The notes beneath the pieces were generated by a model. That model did not search any database. It worked only from the letters and a program-made list of their open reading frames with translations, and had not been told where the DNA came from. Positions 37,701 through 48,447 of a stretch of DNA of 64,000 nt are shown here, one piece after another. Source of the stretch: Phylloscopus collybita (Eukaryota > Chordata > Aves > Passeriformes > Phylloscopidae). Each line of letters opens with the position of its first letter. Position 1 is the first letter of the stretch. The translations under genes were made by a program, and so were the position numbers. Location of the stretch: the NCBI GenBank assembly GCA_027886175.1, contig JAJNNQ010000096.1, forward strand, positions 744,001 to 808,000, in the 5' to 3' direction.

Positions 37701-40700
37701 GAGTCTGTCTTGCTTGGGATGCAGTAACACCTCTGTTTCTCTAGGCTGGTGCCCTTGTGCTGGATCCCATGTGTGGACTAGGAACGATACTACTGGAGGC
37801 TGCCAAAGAGTGGCCTGTAAGTATCCCAGTCACAGCTGGCTGGGCCTTTGCAGAGAAACTGGTAGTTGTGATACAGGATTTTCTCTCTACTAGTTAGTCT
37901 AAAGTCCATTGCTGAAAAGGTGAAACCAAACTAATCTTTAGGCAGCTGTTAAAAGTGTTTTAGTACAAATGTTCCCCCAAATGAAAGTGTCCTCCAAGGC
38001 CCTGTTGATTCACACTACAGGGTTTGTGTGAGGGAACCACAGGCTTGTAAAGCTTTCTGGGCTTGTCCTGGGATCGGAGGAGTCGGTGTGATGGGACAGT
38101 TGTCAGCATTAGAGGCAGTGGGGCTGGCTGCAGCTAGCTGGGGTTTTACTGTTAGGACATGCCCTTGATAATTCTGTAATTTCAAGTGTCTTGAGCAGAC
38201 CAGAACATTAAAGGAGTGAAGACAAGCACATAGTTCCTCCGTTCCTCTGGATTGTGAATTGCTCTGTGTAACAACAGCAGATGTCCCAGAAAGGGGGTTG
38301 TCTTGCAAGAGCTGTGCAGCAAGGCAATTCTGAGAAGGGTTTATAAAATAAATAACCCAAGTGGTAACAAAATTACTTTTCTCTTTCTCTCTGAACAGGA
38401 AGCTTGTTACTGGGGTGCTGATATAAGTGATTCGCAGTTAGAGGGTGCAGATGGGAATATTAGAACTGCAGGCTTAACAGATAAGATTGAGCTGGTTAAA
38501 GCTTCTGTGAAAGGTAGGTCTGTGGGCTTTCCAAGTGAATTTTTTTGTGTTTCTAGGATTGTACAGGAAATGTAGGTTCTCTTGAGGTGGTATGTTGTAG
38601 TGCTAACTCCCAACAAAGAGCTGGGTGGTGACTCTGTAGTGCTAGTGCTAGTGAAGGGATAATTATTTCTTCTTCCTCCCTGCTGCCTGCACCTGGGAAC
38701 TTTGGTGAGAATGAAGTCAGCAGAAGACAATAAAAATTATAACTGTCTGGTGTGGACAGTAGCTGTCTCTCTTAATGGTAAATGTGTGAATACCACAAAG
38801 AGTATGTACCATGTGAGCGTTCTTTGTATCTTAATGGAACACAGCCAGGACAAATCCAAATAAAATGCAACCTGCAACTTAAATTTATCAGATGAGTAAT
38901 GATGAGGACTCATTTAGCTAAGCTGAATTGTTCATGTTTTGCAGTAGGAGTGTTTTGAATGATGATGCCTTTCTCCTGTAAGAGGGAATCTGTTTGCTCT
39001 TAATTCACAAGCTAGTCTGCAGAGAAGGAATCATTTCATGACCTATTCCGGACCTCGAAGTCTGAGGCTAAATTACCCCTTTATGAAATGACAGGCAAGC
39101 TGGCTGTTTTTCCCTGTGCATGAGTGATGAAGTGTGCATATTTTTTTACCTTGCAGTATTTATTTCTTACTGGAGTAGTAAGAAACATTACTTATTTTTT
39201 TATAAAAATGTGGGTTTATTTCTCACCTAAAAGCTGTGTTTGACCTTGGTTTCTAGGATAATGGAAGGTACTTGGGTGTCAGGTTTTCTAAACTGAACAA
39301 GTAGATGGTGTCTTCGTCACTGGTCAAAAGCTGTTACTTCTGCATGTCTTGAGCAGGACCGTAGGTGATGTGTCCTTTCATTTGCAGATAAAATTGATAC
39401 CCAGTTGTTGTGCTGCAAGTGTTGACCCAAGAATGGTCCGGGAAACATCTCCAGCTAGTTCTAGAAAAGTTGGCACAGAATTTCAGCAGAGTTTAGGTGA
39501 GGAGGGACTATTGGAGGTCTTTAGTCCTGTTGTCTGCTCAGGGCCATGTCCGGTCAGTTTGGAGCACCCTGAGGGATGGGGGACCCACAGGGTCTCAGAA
39601 GGATCTCAGCCTGGCTTGCATAGCCTGGCATGTGGCCGACCTTCATCACCACAGGCTGCATCTTCATCTGGGGAACTGACCTTTGCTGGGATGCAGAAGC
39701 TCTAAGGCAACACTCCAAAGACACTCCCTCTGACAGAATCCAGTGATTCTGGCTGTAACCAGATTTCTGGGAGGAGAGAAGGGGGATGGGAAAAGGAGGA
39801 ATTTGATGTGGTTCCTTGCCGTTCATACATGTGCACTCGAACGTGTGCACTAAGTGCTCACAAGCTTAGTTCTTTTGTATTTTGCTAAATTATTTTCATG
39901 TTTAAGATGTGTGTTGAGATGCAGCAGTCTTGCTGCAGGCGCAAACATCATCAGGAGCAGGGAAATCTGCAAACTAAGCAATGCTGTCATGTTTGTCTCA
40001 TCAGTCTGCAGAGGGGTGGTGGCTCCATAGTGTTGTTTGTGAGGGCAAGTGCAGAAGGAGCTGTGAGTCTAGATGCATAACCCAAAAAGAGCTGGCAGAC
40101 AGTGTTGATGGGGGAATGGGGGCATACCTGCTGTGCATTTTTCTGACAGTCAGAGATAAAGACCTGCCTTTATTTTGCAGCATTGCCATTGCCTTCAGAA
40201 AGCTTTGACAGTGTTATTTCGGATATTCCATTTGGGAAGAAGTTCAAGACCACAAATGATGCCCAGCTCCTACCAGGTATTCTCCAGGAAATGGAGAGGT
40301 ATGTGTACTTTGACAGGCTTGGGGTTTGATGTAAGTGCCACGATGGGTTGTGATCTAAGTATTCGGTCAGCTTCAGATTTGCTTTGTTCCAAATATTCTC
40401 CTGCTCTGTAGTCTGACCCTGTGCAGGCTGTGGAAGTCTCAGCCCTTTACTTGTCCCTTAGAGACTATTATATTGTGTTTTGCCAGCTGTGAATGCCAGT
40501 GGCAGCTCACAAATGCTCTTTGCAAGGCATGATGGTGAAATATTTCTGAGCCACACTCAAAAGTGTGCCAGAAATGAGAAAGAGGAGAGGCTTACCTGGA
40601 CAAAGTTAAAGCATGGCCAGGCAAATAAAGCTATAATCCTTTTCAGTTGAGGCCCACTTGTATAAAATCATAGGCTTCCCTTTTTGAGGTCACAGCCAAG

Positions 40701-42035
40701 CTTTGACAGGAAGGATCTCAGACAGAAAAAGTGGCATGCATTTTCCTTGCTATCCAGGAATGTCTCACTTGCTACCTGGTCTGATTCTAGGTGTGTCCTT
40801 TCATCTCTCACCATGTCATTTTATGGCAGAGTTGAGTCAGGCTAATAGGTGGGCTGCTTCTAACAGACAGTTCAAGCCATCTTCCCCTCTACTTCTTGCC
40901 TGAAAACAAGCCCTTTGTCTAGGACTGGTCTTCAGTGAGTGTTGATCTCACTCAATGCAGGAGTGTGGTGGGAAGGTGCTGGAGAAGATGGCACAGCTTC
41001 ACAGAATGGTGTGGCAATCTTACTGTGCTTGTCTTCTGGCCTTATTTGCTCTCTTGGTCCATCCTAAGCAAAATATTCCCTTAGGAAGGTGGAGATGAGG
41101 AAGGAACCATTACCATGAGAGCCCCACCAGTAAAACACGTCTAACTACTTGCTGTAAACTTAGGATAGTACTTTTTTTTCCCTCTTTCAAAGCCAAGTGT
41201 AAAAAAATTAATGACAAATGATGGTTAATTTTCCTCTTCTTCCTGAGTTTGAAAGCCATTAAGGATCAGTGGAACAGGGAAAGGGCAGACCTTTTAAAGT
41301 TTGCAAAAGAAAGGGCCAGTTTCAGAACTATGCTATTAACCTGAGAAGCCCTTGCTGCACTGGGAGACTGTTCCTTTGCAATCTCCAAAAACCCTAGGCT
41401 TGATAGTGGTAAAAAATGAGTCCATCTTCCCTGCTGACTCAACAGAAAGAACTGCTAACATAAGAAATGTTTCGGAGTCAGGACAGGGCCCTGTTCTCCC
41501 ATTTGGAAAGAGGTAAGAAGCTCTGGGATTTAAATTCCTCGTGGAGATGCAGCTCGCTAAGGTGAGCCAGGACACACTCAGGTGTTTCATTGAATGCAGG
41601 TAGCATCTGAAGTGTCAGCAGCATTGCGTTCTGCACAGGCAAAGGGATGCCAGGAAGGATCAACACCTAACCTTTATTTTTCCTGTGACTGCCAGAGTGC
41701 TTCGTGTTGGAGGGACTCTTGTGTTGCTGCTGAGCCAGGAGCTCCACAGACGTGTGGATGGCTTGACCAGGTGTGCTGGAGGTGACTCTGCTGAGGCCTC
41801 TGCTGACGGCGACGGCGGAGCAGGCCCTGCACAAGCCCCGAGCGTGGATGGGAATTCTTCCTCCTTGGCACAGCGTGGTGGAGAATCTGTTCTCAGCAGA
41901 CATTTTGGGTCTCTGGTGCCAGAGGGTGTCTATGCCGTTAGTCTGGGGAAGACTGATGCTTTCATACACAAATACAGGAAGGCATCTGCTCCTGGGAACT
42001 GGGAGCTGTCTGGTCCTGGGCTGAAGGGAACTTGA
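31784..42035 (+). CDS. THUMPD2: THUMPD2, THUMP-domain RNA guanine-N2 methyltransferase (complete, 10 coding exons)
   Basis: Exons: 31784-31882, 32294-32426, 33621-34036, 35187-35264, 36704-36756, 37064-37151, 37745-37816, 38399-38513, 40181-40298, 41696-42035. All junctions are GT-AG and in phase. The product is 503 residues, the same as human. The N-terminus (GRFFCTAGRGLEPFLAREV) matches the family. Residues 110-180 are a variable charged linker. The THUMP domain spans about 190-265 (FRVSCRCSG to GIPLFR). The methyltransferase domain carries the SAM-binding loop VLDPMCGLGT at 294-303 and the catalytic DIPFG at 366-370. With TRMT112 the human enzyme makes m2G72 in U6 snRNA, tuning splicing. 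No broken codon or frameshift was seen. In human this gene is at 2p22, far from FAM83H/MAPK15. Confidence 0.95.
31988..32170. repeat. 44-bp minisatellite in THUMPD2 intron 1, about 4 copies
   Basis: The block GGTCTCCGCACTGCGG recurs at exact 44-base steps (32021, 32065, 32109, 32153). It is GC-rich and lies in the CpG island, so both strands give long spurious open frames. Confidence 0.9.
34855..34912 (-). repeat. CR1 LINE terminus, antisense
   Basis: Contains 'cacagaatattctgagttgg'. This is the last CR1 fragment I can recognise in the window. Confidence 0.65.
35435..35454. repeat. (TG)n microsatellite
   Basis: Ten TG units in THUMPD2 intron 4. Confidence 0.85.
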
Positions 42036-42722
42036 ATCCTGAGACACTTCGGGAGCAGCACAGCAGGACTCGGTGGAACCCTGCTGGTGGAGACAAACCC
42101 GGTGCCATCCATTAGATTGCCTCACATTCTTTAGATGTCCTAAGGCATTGTGTTTTCTCTCTTCGGTTTTTAGGAGAGATGCAAGATGCTTACCAGTGTT
42201 TCAGACAGTTCTGCTGTGTTGTATACAGTGAAACAGGATATAGGATATTGTAATGATGCAGAGTCCTCAAATTCTTGTATAGGCAAAGCTTCTCAGTATT
42301 GGGAAGAGTTTCTATGGGAGAGGAAGTCATTACTTGCAGAACTGCAAACCCAGATGTGGTAGCCCGTGATCTTTGGTCTGTCCACTCCAGTTATTAATTT
42401 TAAAGTAATTTTAAAGCTACAGCTTTGTCTGTTCTAACTGTTCTTAATGTTCAGATTGTTCTCAGGTGGAGGATAGGCAAGCCACCTCAGTTGCTGAGAA
42501 GGAAGGGGGCACAGAAAGGGAAAGAAGCAGCACTGACAGCAGAGTTGCCACAAGTCCCAAGCCCCTGGGCCCCAACTCAGTTTTGTGTGTCCTGGGTCCT
42601 CCCTGCCCCTGCCTCTCCCCCTCTCTCTTGCACTGTTGTGACACATTTTTTTCTTCCCTGTACCTTTTGTCTTGATTCTTCTGTCCCGTCAAAATAGGGC
42701 CTTTAGAACTGTATCAGTGATA

Positions 42723-42728
42723 AATAAA
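42723..42728 (+). terminator. THUMPD2: THUMPD2 polyadenylation signal
   Basis: AATAAA about 690 bases after the stop codon, following AT-rich 3' UTR-like sequence. Confidence 0.6.
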
Positions 42729-43129
42729 GGCCCCAAGGCAACACTGAAATCACTCTCTCCTTTGAGTTTTAGCATTCCTTTGTACAAAAGGCTGAAATAG
42801 AAAAAAAAAATTGCACATTTTCTCTGAGAACTAAACATAAAAACTTGAGCCTTTTCTCTTGTGGGGGGAAGAGTTCTTGTCAATAAATCGGTTTTTTCCA
42901 CTTGTCCCCTCCAAAGAATTTCCTTCCCAAACCCAGGGCTGGGGGCGGGGAGGGGTGGTGGAGGTTTGTCTTAGGGGATTTCCTCTCAGAGGTTCTTCTC
43001 CTAATTTTCCCTAAACCAACACAGAAGCACAGGGTTTGTTTTCCCTATTCCTGCAGAATCCAGGATACTCCTGGAGCTGTGTTAGGCAGTGGCACGAGGG
43101 GAGAGCTGCATTTATTTAATTTTGTCTTT

Positions 43130-43560
43130 TATTCTATTTACTGTTTATTTTATTTTTTATTTATTGCTTTTTGATTTGGGGTTTTTTTAATACTATATTT
43201 TGATTTTATTGTGTTTTATTTTTTCATGTGATTTTATTTCTTGTTCTGTATTTTTAAAATGTTTTTATATTTTATTCCCTCTAATTTTATTTTTATTTTA
43301 GCTTTTTATTTTTTAAATTCCTTTTTTAATTTTATTTTTTAATATCTTTAATTTTTTAATGTTATATATTATTTTTTACTTGCTTTGTTTTAGTTTTGTA
43401 TTTTTAATTTTTTATTTCATTTATCTTATTTTTCTTTTTATATTTTTTACTACATTTTTATTACTTTCAAATTTATTTTATTTTTAAATTTTTATTTCTA
43501 TTTTATTTTATTTTTTCATGTTTCCTTTCTTCCTTTATTTTTTTTTCCCCATTACTCTTT
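43130..43560. repeat. T-rich low-complexity tract
   Basis: Runs of TTTTATTT/TTTTAAT without coding features. Part of the duplicated block; the matching tract is at 51230-51620. Confidence 0.85.
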
Positions 43561-44439
43561 CTTGCCCTGAGTGTCTGGAAGTTTGGCTGTTGGCAGGAAA
43601 GGAGCTGAAGAACGACACCCATGGCCACGGGACGTCGGGATCGGGTTGAGAGTGCAGGCAGCAAAACCTCTGCCTTTTCTGCTCCATTAAAAAACCTGAA
43701 CGCGGGCGGTGCCGTGTTTTTCTTTGGAACCCCCAACAGCAGGGCTCATCCTACCCACGTCCAGCATCACCAGCAGTAGCTTGGTGTCGAGGTGGATTTC
43801 AGAGACAGCCATAAAACCAGGGCGGCATTTTATGTTGTAACTCTCCCAACCTCATTGTTTACTAACAGAGAAATCCAAACCAAAGTAAACTTAAACACCC
43901 CAAAGCAAATCCCCCGAAAAACAGCCCCCCCCCCAAAAAAACCACAAAAAGAGAAAATATGCCAATATTAATTTAATAAAAATGAAATCTTTACCCCTTG
44001 AAAAACCACGCCAATTTAATTGTAATTGATTGTCCTTCTGCTGTGTTATGTTTATGAATTCATATCATTTAAAGTATCAGTTAAAACAAAAACACGAATT
44101 TTAAATAAATACAGAAATAGAACAATATAAATAATAAAAACAGAAATATAAAACAAAAACCTCAATAATATAAATACAGTATATAATATTACATGTTGTG
44201 TATATTATATGAGATATAGATAGGAATATAAAATATAAATTGTAATGATAAATACCAATATAAAAAAAAAATTAAAAATTTGGAAATATAGCCTGAAAGA
44301 AAGGCTTTTTTAGTTTGAAATTCATTGGTGACAGGGTTCTTGTCGTTGTGGTTGGGAGACTTTTGTGGCATTTAATTCAGAGAATGTTTGGAAGGGGATG
44401 TTTGGACGCCTTTTTTGCCTCCGCTCTCTGCCTGTCCCC

Positions 44440-44905
44440 GACCCAGGGCTGAGCTCGGGGCCAGTGCTGCCACCGTGTGGACAGAGCGCGGTACTGCAGC
44501 GCTCTCCCGTGCCCGTCCAGGATGAGTGTACCAGGCCCGGGCTGTGCGCTTGGGGCAGTGCTGCCACCTGCTGCACAGAGGTCGGTACTGCAGCGCTGTC
44601 CAGTGCCCGTCCCCAACGCGTGTGACAGCCCCTGGCTGAGCTCCGGTGCAGTGCTGCCACCGTGTGGACAGAGCGCGGTACTGCAGCGCTCTCCCGTGCC
44701 CGTCCCCAGACCCTGGCTGAAATCTGGGCCAGTGCTGCCACCGTGTGGACAGAGCACGGTACTGCAGCGCTCTCCCGTGCCCGTCCCCAAGGCGTGTGAC
44801 AGCCCCTGGCTGAAATCTGGGCCAGTGCTGCCACCGTGTGGACAGAGCGCGGTACTGCAGCGCTCTCCCGTGCCCACCCCGATGCGCGTGGCAGCCCCGG
44901 ACTGT
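44440..44905. repeat. GC-rich minisatellite, 80-96 bp units
   Basis: The core GTGCTGCCACCGTGTGGACA, with the following GCGGTACTGCAGCGCT, recurs five times at steps of roughly 80-96 bases. All three minus-strand frames stay open because of the repeat. Copy B of the duplication (52540-52600) holds only one unit. Confidence 0.85.
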
Positions 44906-44929
44906 GAGCCTGGGGGCGCTGCTTGACCT

Positions 44930-45510
44930 TTCCAAGACGGCGGCAAAAAGGGCGGGAAAAAAGCAAGGACCCTGGTGGCATCTAGCCAGCTGCCTGCGCA
45001 AAAACCCGACCATAGGGCCGGCCGAGAGTGATTTTTCTGGGGTGTTTCCAGGTGCGCGGGCATGAGCTGGAGGCTCAGAGGTGCCCCCGAGGGGTTCCTG
45101 CAGTCAATTTAGTCAGGCACTTCTGTCTGGAGCCGGGGGGACCATAAGGGTGCCACAAAAAAGATGGCGACTCAACCGGAAGTGGCTTCAGCCACAACCA
45201 AGATGGCGGCGAGTGAGGGCAAAAAGGGCGGGATAAAACAAAGACCCCGAAAGCGTCTAGCTGACTGCCTGTGCGCAACCCTGACCAGAGCGCCTCCCAG
45301 ATGAAATTTTCCGTGGTGTTTTCAGGTTTATGGGCAGAGTCTGTAGGCTCAGCTATGCCACGGCCGGGTTCAAGAAGTCGATTTAGTCAGGTGTCTCTGT
45401 TTGCAGCCGCAAGGGGCCTTAGGAGTGCAACAAAGAAGATGGCGGCTCGCCCGGAAGTGGCTTCAGCCACAACTAAGATGGCGGCGAGTGAGGGCGGAGG
45501 TAATGTGACA
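44930..45510. promoter_or_regulatory. Tandemly repeated YY1/ETS promoter-like unit, about 270 bp x 2
   Basis: Two full units of about 270-274 bases plus a partial one. Each carries the YY1 core AAGATGGCG (45170, 45203, 45436, 45474) and an ETS/GABP site CCGGAAGTGGC next to it. A related CAAGACGGCGGC starts the first unit. These are the elements of housekeeping promoters, but I find no gene clearly driven by them. Confidence 0.6.
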
Positions 45511-45536
45511 TCCTTCTCAAGATGGCTTGCTCGGCC

Positions 45537-45660
45537 ATTGTAATATTTTAAAATATTAATTGCATAACTTTTTATTAATAGAGATTTTTGTAGGATCTTT
45601 TATGTGTTTAGTGAAAGGATTTTTAAGAGAATTAGTTTCGTTTAGTTAAGTTTTTTTAAC
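45537..45660. repeat. Short duplicated segment, copy A
   Basis: About 120 bases including 'aggatcttttatgtgtttag' that recur at 50612-50730, outside the larger duplicated block and on its other side. Confidence 0.8.
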
Positions 45661-45699
45661 ATAGAAAAAGAAGCCGCTCTTGACAGCGTATCCAACTTC

Positions 45700-46150
45700 G
45701 GGGCTTCTCTAGCCTGCATCTCGATGGTAACTTCCGGGCCGCTCTAGCCTGCGTCTCTATGGTAACTTCCGGGCCGCTGCGTCTCTCGTTTCCATGGTAA
45801 CCCCCCGGGCCGCTCTGAGCCACGTGTCTCTGCTCACTTCCGGGCCGCACCGGTCGGGGGCGGGGGTCCCGTCGGAGCCGCTCCGCCCCACCTCGCTGCT
45901 CTCGGGGGAAATCCTGCCGGCTGCCGCTGCTTCCGGGTGGGCTCGGGGGGATTTTGGAGTCTCCGGGGGGATTTTGGGGTTTCCAGGGTGGGGGGGGAGG
46001 GGCGGTTTGGGGTCTCCGGGGGTTTTTGGGGGGTGCCGGGGGTGCCGGGGGTGCCGGGCCCCACCGTGCGGCTGACGGTGACGGCGCTGCGGGGCCGGCT
46101 GGAAGTGCCGCCTGCGGGTGCCGCGGGCAGGGGTTGGGGGGGTTCGGGGG
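45700..46150. promoter_or_regulatory. Orphan CpG island with RFX-like and ETS motifs
   Basis: ATGGTAAC occurs three times (45724, 45759, 45794), the last as the palindrome-like GTTTCCATGGTAAC at 45788-45801, close to an RFX X-box. CTTCCGGG, the ETS core, follows at 45731, 45766 and 45838. It then becomes very G-rich (to 46410). No first exon could be identified with confidence in either direction. Confidence 0.5.
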
Positions 46151-46458
46151 GATTTGGGGGGCTTTATAGGATTTGGGGAACTTTGGGGCAGTTTGGGGGA
46201 GCGGTTCAATGGGGTTTTGGGTCTCGCGGGGCTTTTGGGGCGGTTTGGGGGCGGGCATGTTTGGGGGGGCGTGTTGGGGATGGTTCGGGGGTTTAGGGGT
46301 TCCGCGGGGGAGTATTGGGGATTGTTGGGGTGGGTTTTGGGGATGGTTTTGGGGTTTCTGTGATGGTTTGGGGCAGTTTTGGGGGTTTTGGGGGTTCTGG
46401 GATTTTTTAAAAAAATATAGTAAAAAGTGTCAATTTGAAGTTTTTATTATTAAAAAAA

Positions 46459-47200
46459 TGTAATATCTGTTATAAATGGGCCAGGAGACCAGCTCCTTTA
46501 AAAAGGCCTTTATTAGGAAATCAGCTCTGGGTAGGGGGCCCGAGGGGCTGCGCACGCCGCCGCTGCTCCCAATAGACACCACGGAGGAGGAGGTGCAGGT
46601 CGAATCTGCTGCTGCTGGTGCTGCTGCAGAGTCGGGATTCCTTCCTCACGGGGGTTCCCATAGAATCCCTTTGGCTCGTGTGGTCCAGGGGGGTCACCTC
46701 TCTCCAGTTCCTTTCAGGTTATGGCGAGAAAGTAACAAAAGAATACCTGCTGCCTGCAGGTAGCTAGACATGTGCCTCGCACAGTTTTGTCCTTCTTAGG
46801 TCCAGTTTCTGTGTCGGCTCGCTGTCCCAGGGGCTTTTCTAGCTCCAACTGGACTCCCGGTCGCAGCCAGGCACCATGGGAGTTCCTTGATCTTCATATT
46901 GGGCGGGGCCCACAGCTCGACGGCAGACGGCAGGGAGCAGCCGGAAGCAGCAGGGAGGAACTACTAGGCAGCGGTGTGCGGGCTTTCAATGGAGAGGGGA
47001 AAGCCCAGGATTTAGGGAGAAAGGGTACAGAACTTGGACATAACGAGCAGAAATTTAGGGTACAGATTCAACATGAACGGTTTAAAACAGGCAAGTAACA
47101 GTGCAACTTAATTTTTACAGCAAAACAGTGTAACAGTACAACTCGGGAGTGCATAACCTGGGGCTAATTTCTTTCAATATCTAGCAAGAAAACCAGAATA
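46459..47200 (-). mobile_element. Possible solo LTR, antisense
   Basis: The + strand begins TGTAATATCTG, so the minus strand ends CAGATATTACA. About 55 bases inside, that strand has AATAAAGGCC, as in an LTR R region, with GC-rich U3-like DNA upstream. No coding sequence or primer site is visible and the far end is not defined. It could also be unrelated unique DNA. Confidence 0.3.
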
Positions 47201-47242
47201 TTAAAAAAAAGTTAATTAACATTTTATTAATTTTAATTTTAG

Positions 47243-47313
47243 GTTGTAGTGTGTTAAAGAAGAAAAAAAGAGATTTGGAGGTATTGCTGGAAAATGGGGC
47301 TTGTGTCAGAAAG
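47243..47313 (+). other. Exon-like block, possibly part of the SYCP1-like relic
   Basis: Good acceptor (TTTTAATTTTAG) and donor (AAGGTAAGT) enclose 71 bases. One frame is lysine-rich and open (LKKKKRDLEVLLENG). Similarity to SYCP1 coiled coil is weak, so only the position, just ahead of better matches, supports it. Confidence 0.3.
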
Positions 47314-48447
47314 GTAAGTGCAGGTTTTCTTAGAAAGAGTCTCTGTTAGTGGTTTGTTTGAAAGTTTTGCAGAGGGGAGAAGGTTGGAATTTGTTTTGTT
47401 CATAGAGAAAGAATATAAATTTCTCCAGCTGAGATGGACTGGATGTAGCCCTTAAAATCAGCAGTGAATTTTCAGTGGCTCACAAAATTCAAAGTGAAGC
47501 CTGGTGAGGCCAGGGAAGGTTCTCTGTCCCACCCAGATACTGTGAATATATGAAGCCAGACCAAGTGGCACTCCACGCCTGTTTCTAGGCAGTAGAGTCT
47601 CCTCTAAATTCCCAGCACTCTTTAACAAATTTCCAGAGCTGTCATTTCCTGTTTGCAGCAGGCACACGTTTGTGGGGAAAAAAGGTCTTTTTTTATACCC
47701 CAAGGAATAATGAGGAACTGGAAGTCTTCTCACGAAACTGAACAAGCCAAGGAAATTTTAAATTCTTGAGGTTTTCAAACATGTCCTTGATTGGGGAATT
47801 TTACTTTATGTGCAATTTAGAGTTGTTGTTATAGTCATTAAAATTTTACTAACTCGGTCCCGGAGACTTCAGAAGTGTCTGTTTCTTTTTAGCCTAATTT
47901 AGAAACACTTGTGTATCGATGTACTGTTCTTTTCTGGTAGTTGTTCTCTTCTTAATTGATTTCTTAGGGAAAAATAGTATCAATTACAAAAATGAAAGGA
48001 AAGAAGGAAAACATGGACATGGAGTGTTGTTGCAACTTTATATTGACAGTTCTGTGGTCATTGGTATCTGCTGATAGGAAGAAATTCACTGCTGAGCCCT
48101 ACAGTACAGTTTATCAAATGCTAACAGTTTGATACAGTAATATTCAACAACACTAATGCCATAATAATTGATATGGTTGCAGAAATTGATCCAGAATTAC
48201 ACTTTTTACAGAAAAAATTATATTGGGAAGGACATTGGAAAGCTGAGCTTGCTTAATGTTTCAATGAAATACACATTTTCCCTAGGTTCTTTATCTTTTG
48301 GCACCATGCTTTGTAATGAATAATTTAACACGGAAAGGAGCTGATAATTCCTTTTTTAATTCATTATGCTGGTTAAGCACAATGACTTGGACACCTGGCA
48401 TTCGTTTTCCAAAGGAAAAAATTTCTTGTGCATTCTTGCTTTGATAG

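Larger units (their letters stand above)
43024..44930. repeat. Duplicated block, copy A
   Basis: From 'gaagcacagggtttgttttc' through the T-rich tract, the 'gagtgtctggaagtttggct' segment and an A/T tract to the 'gcagccccggactgtgagc' end. The same order recurs at 51139-52645. Short gaps and a larger minisatellite in this copy explain the length difference. An open frame of 77 codons on the minus strand (43503-43736) is present in both copies but has no recognisable domain. Confidence 0.9.

Noticed and set aside
43503..43736. 77-codon minus-strand frame conserved in both duplicate copies
   Set aside because: The conservation reflects recent duplication. Part lies in a T-rich tract and no domain was recognised.
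44322..45063. Three overlapping minus-strand open frames of more than 200 codons
   Set aside because: They all read the 80-96 bp minisatellite in different frames; Cys/Ser/His-rich repeats are artefacts.
46060..46120. Possible C2-domain-like first exon (VRLTVTALRGRLEVPP) in the CpG island
   Set aside because: It is short, GC-driven and without a following exon; could not be matched to a gene.
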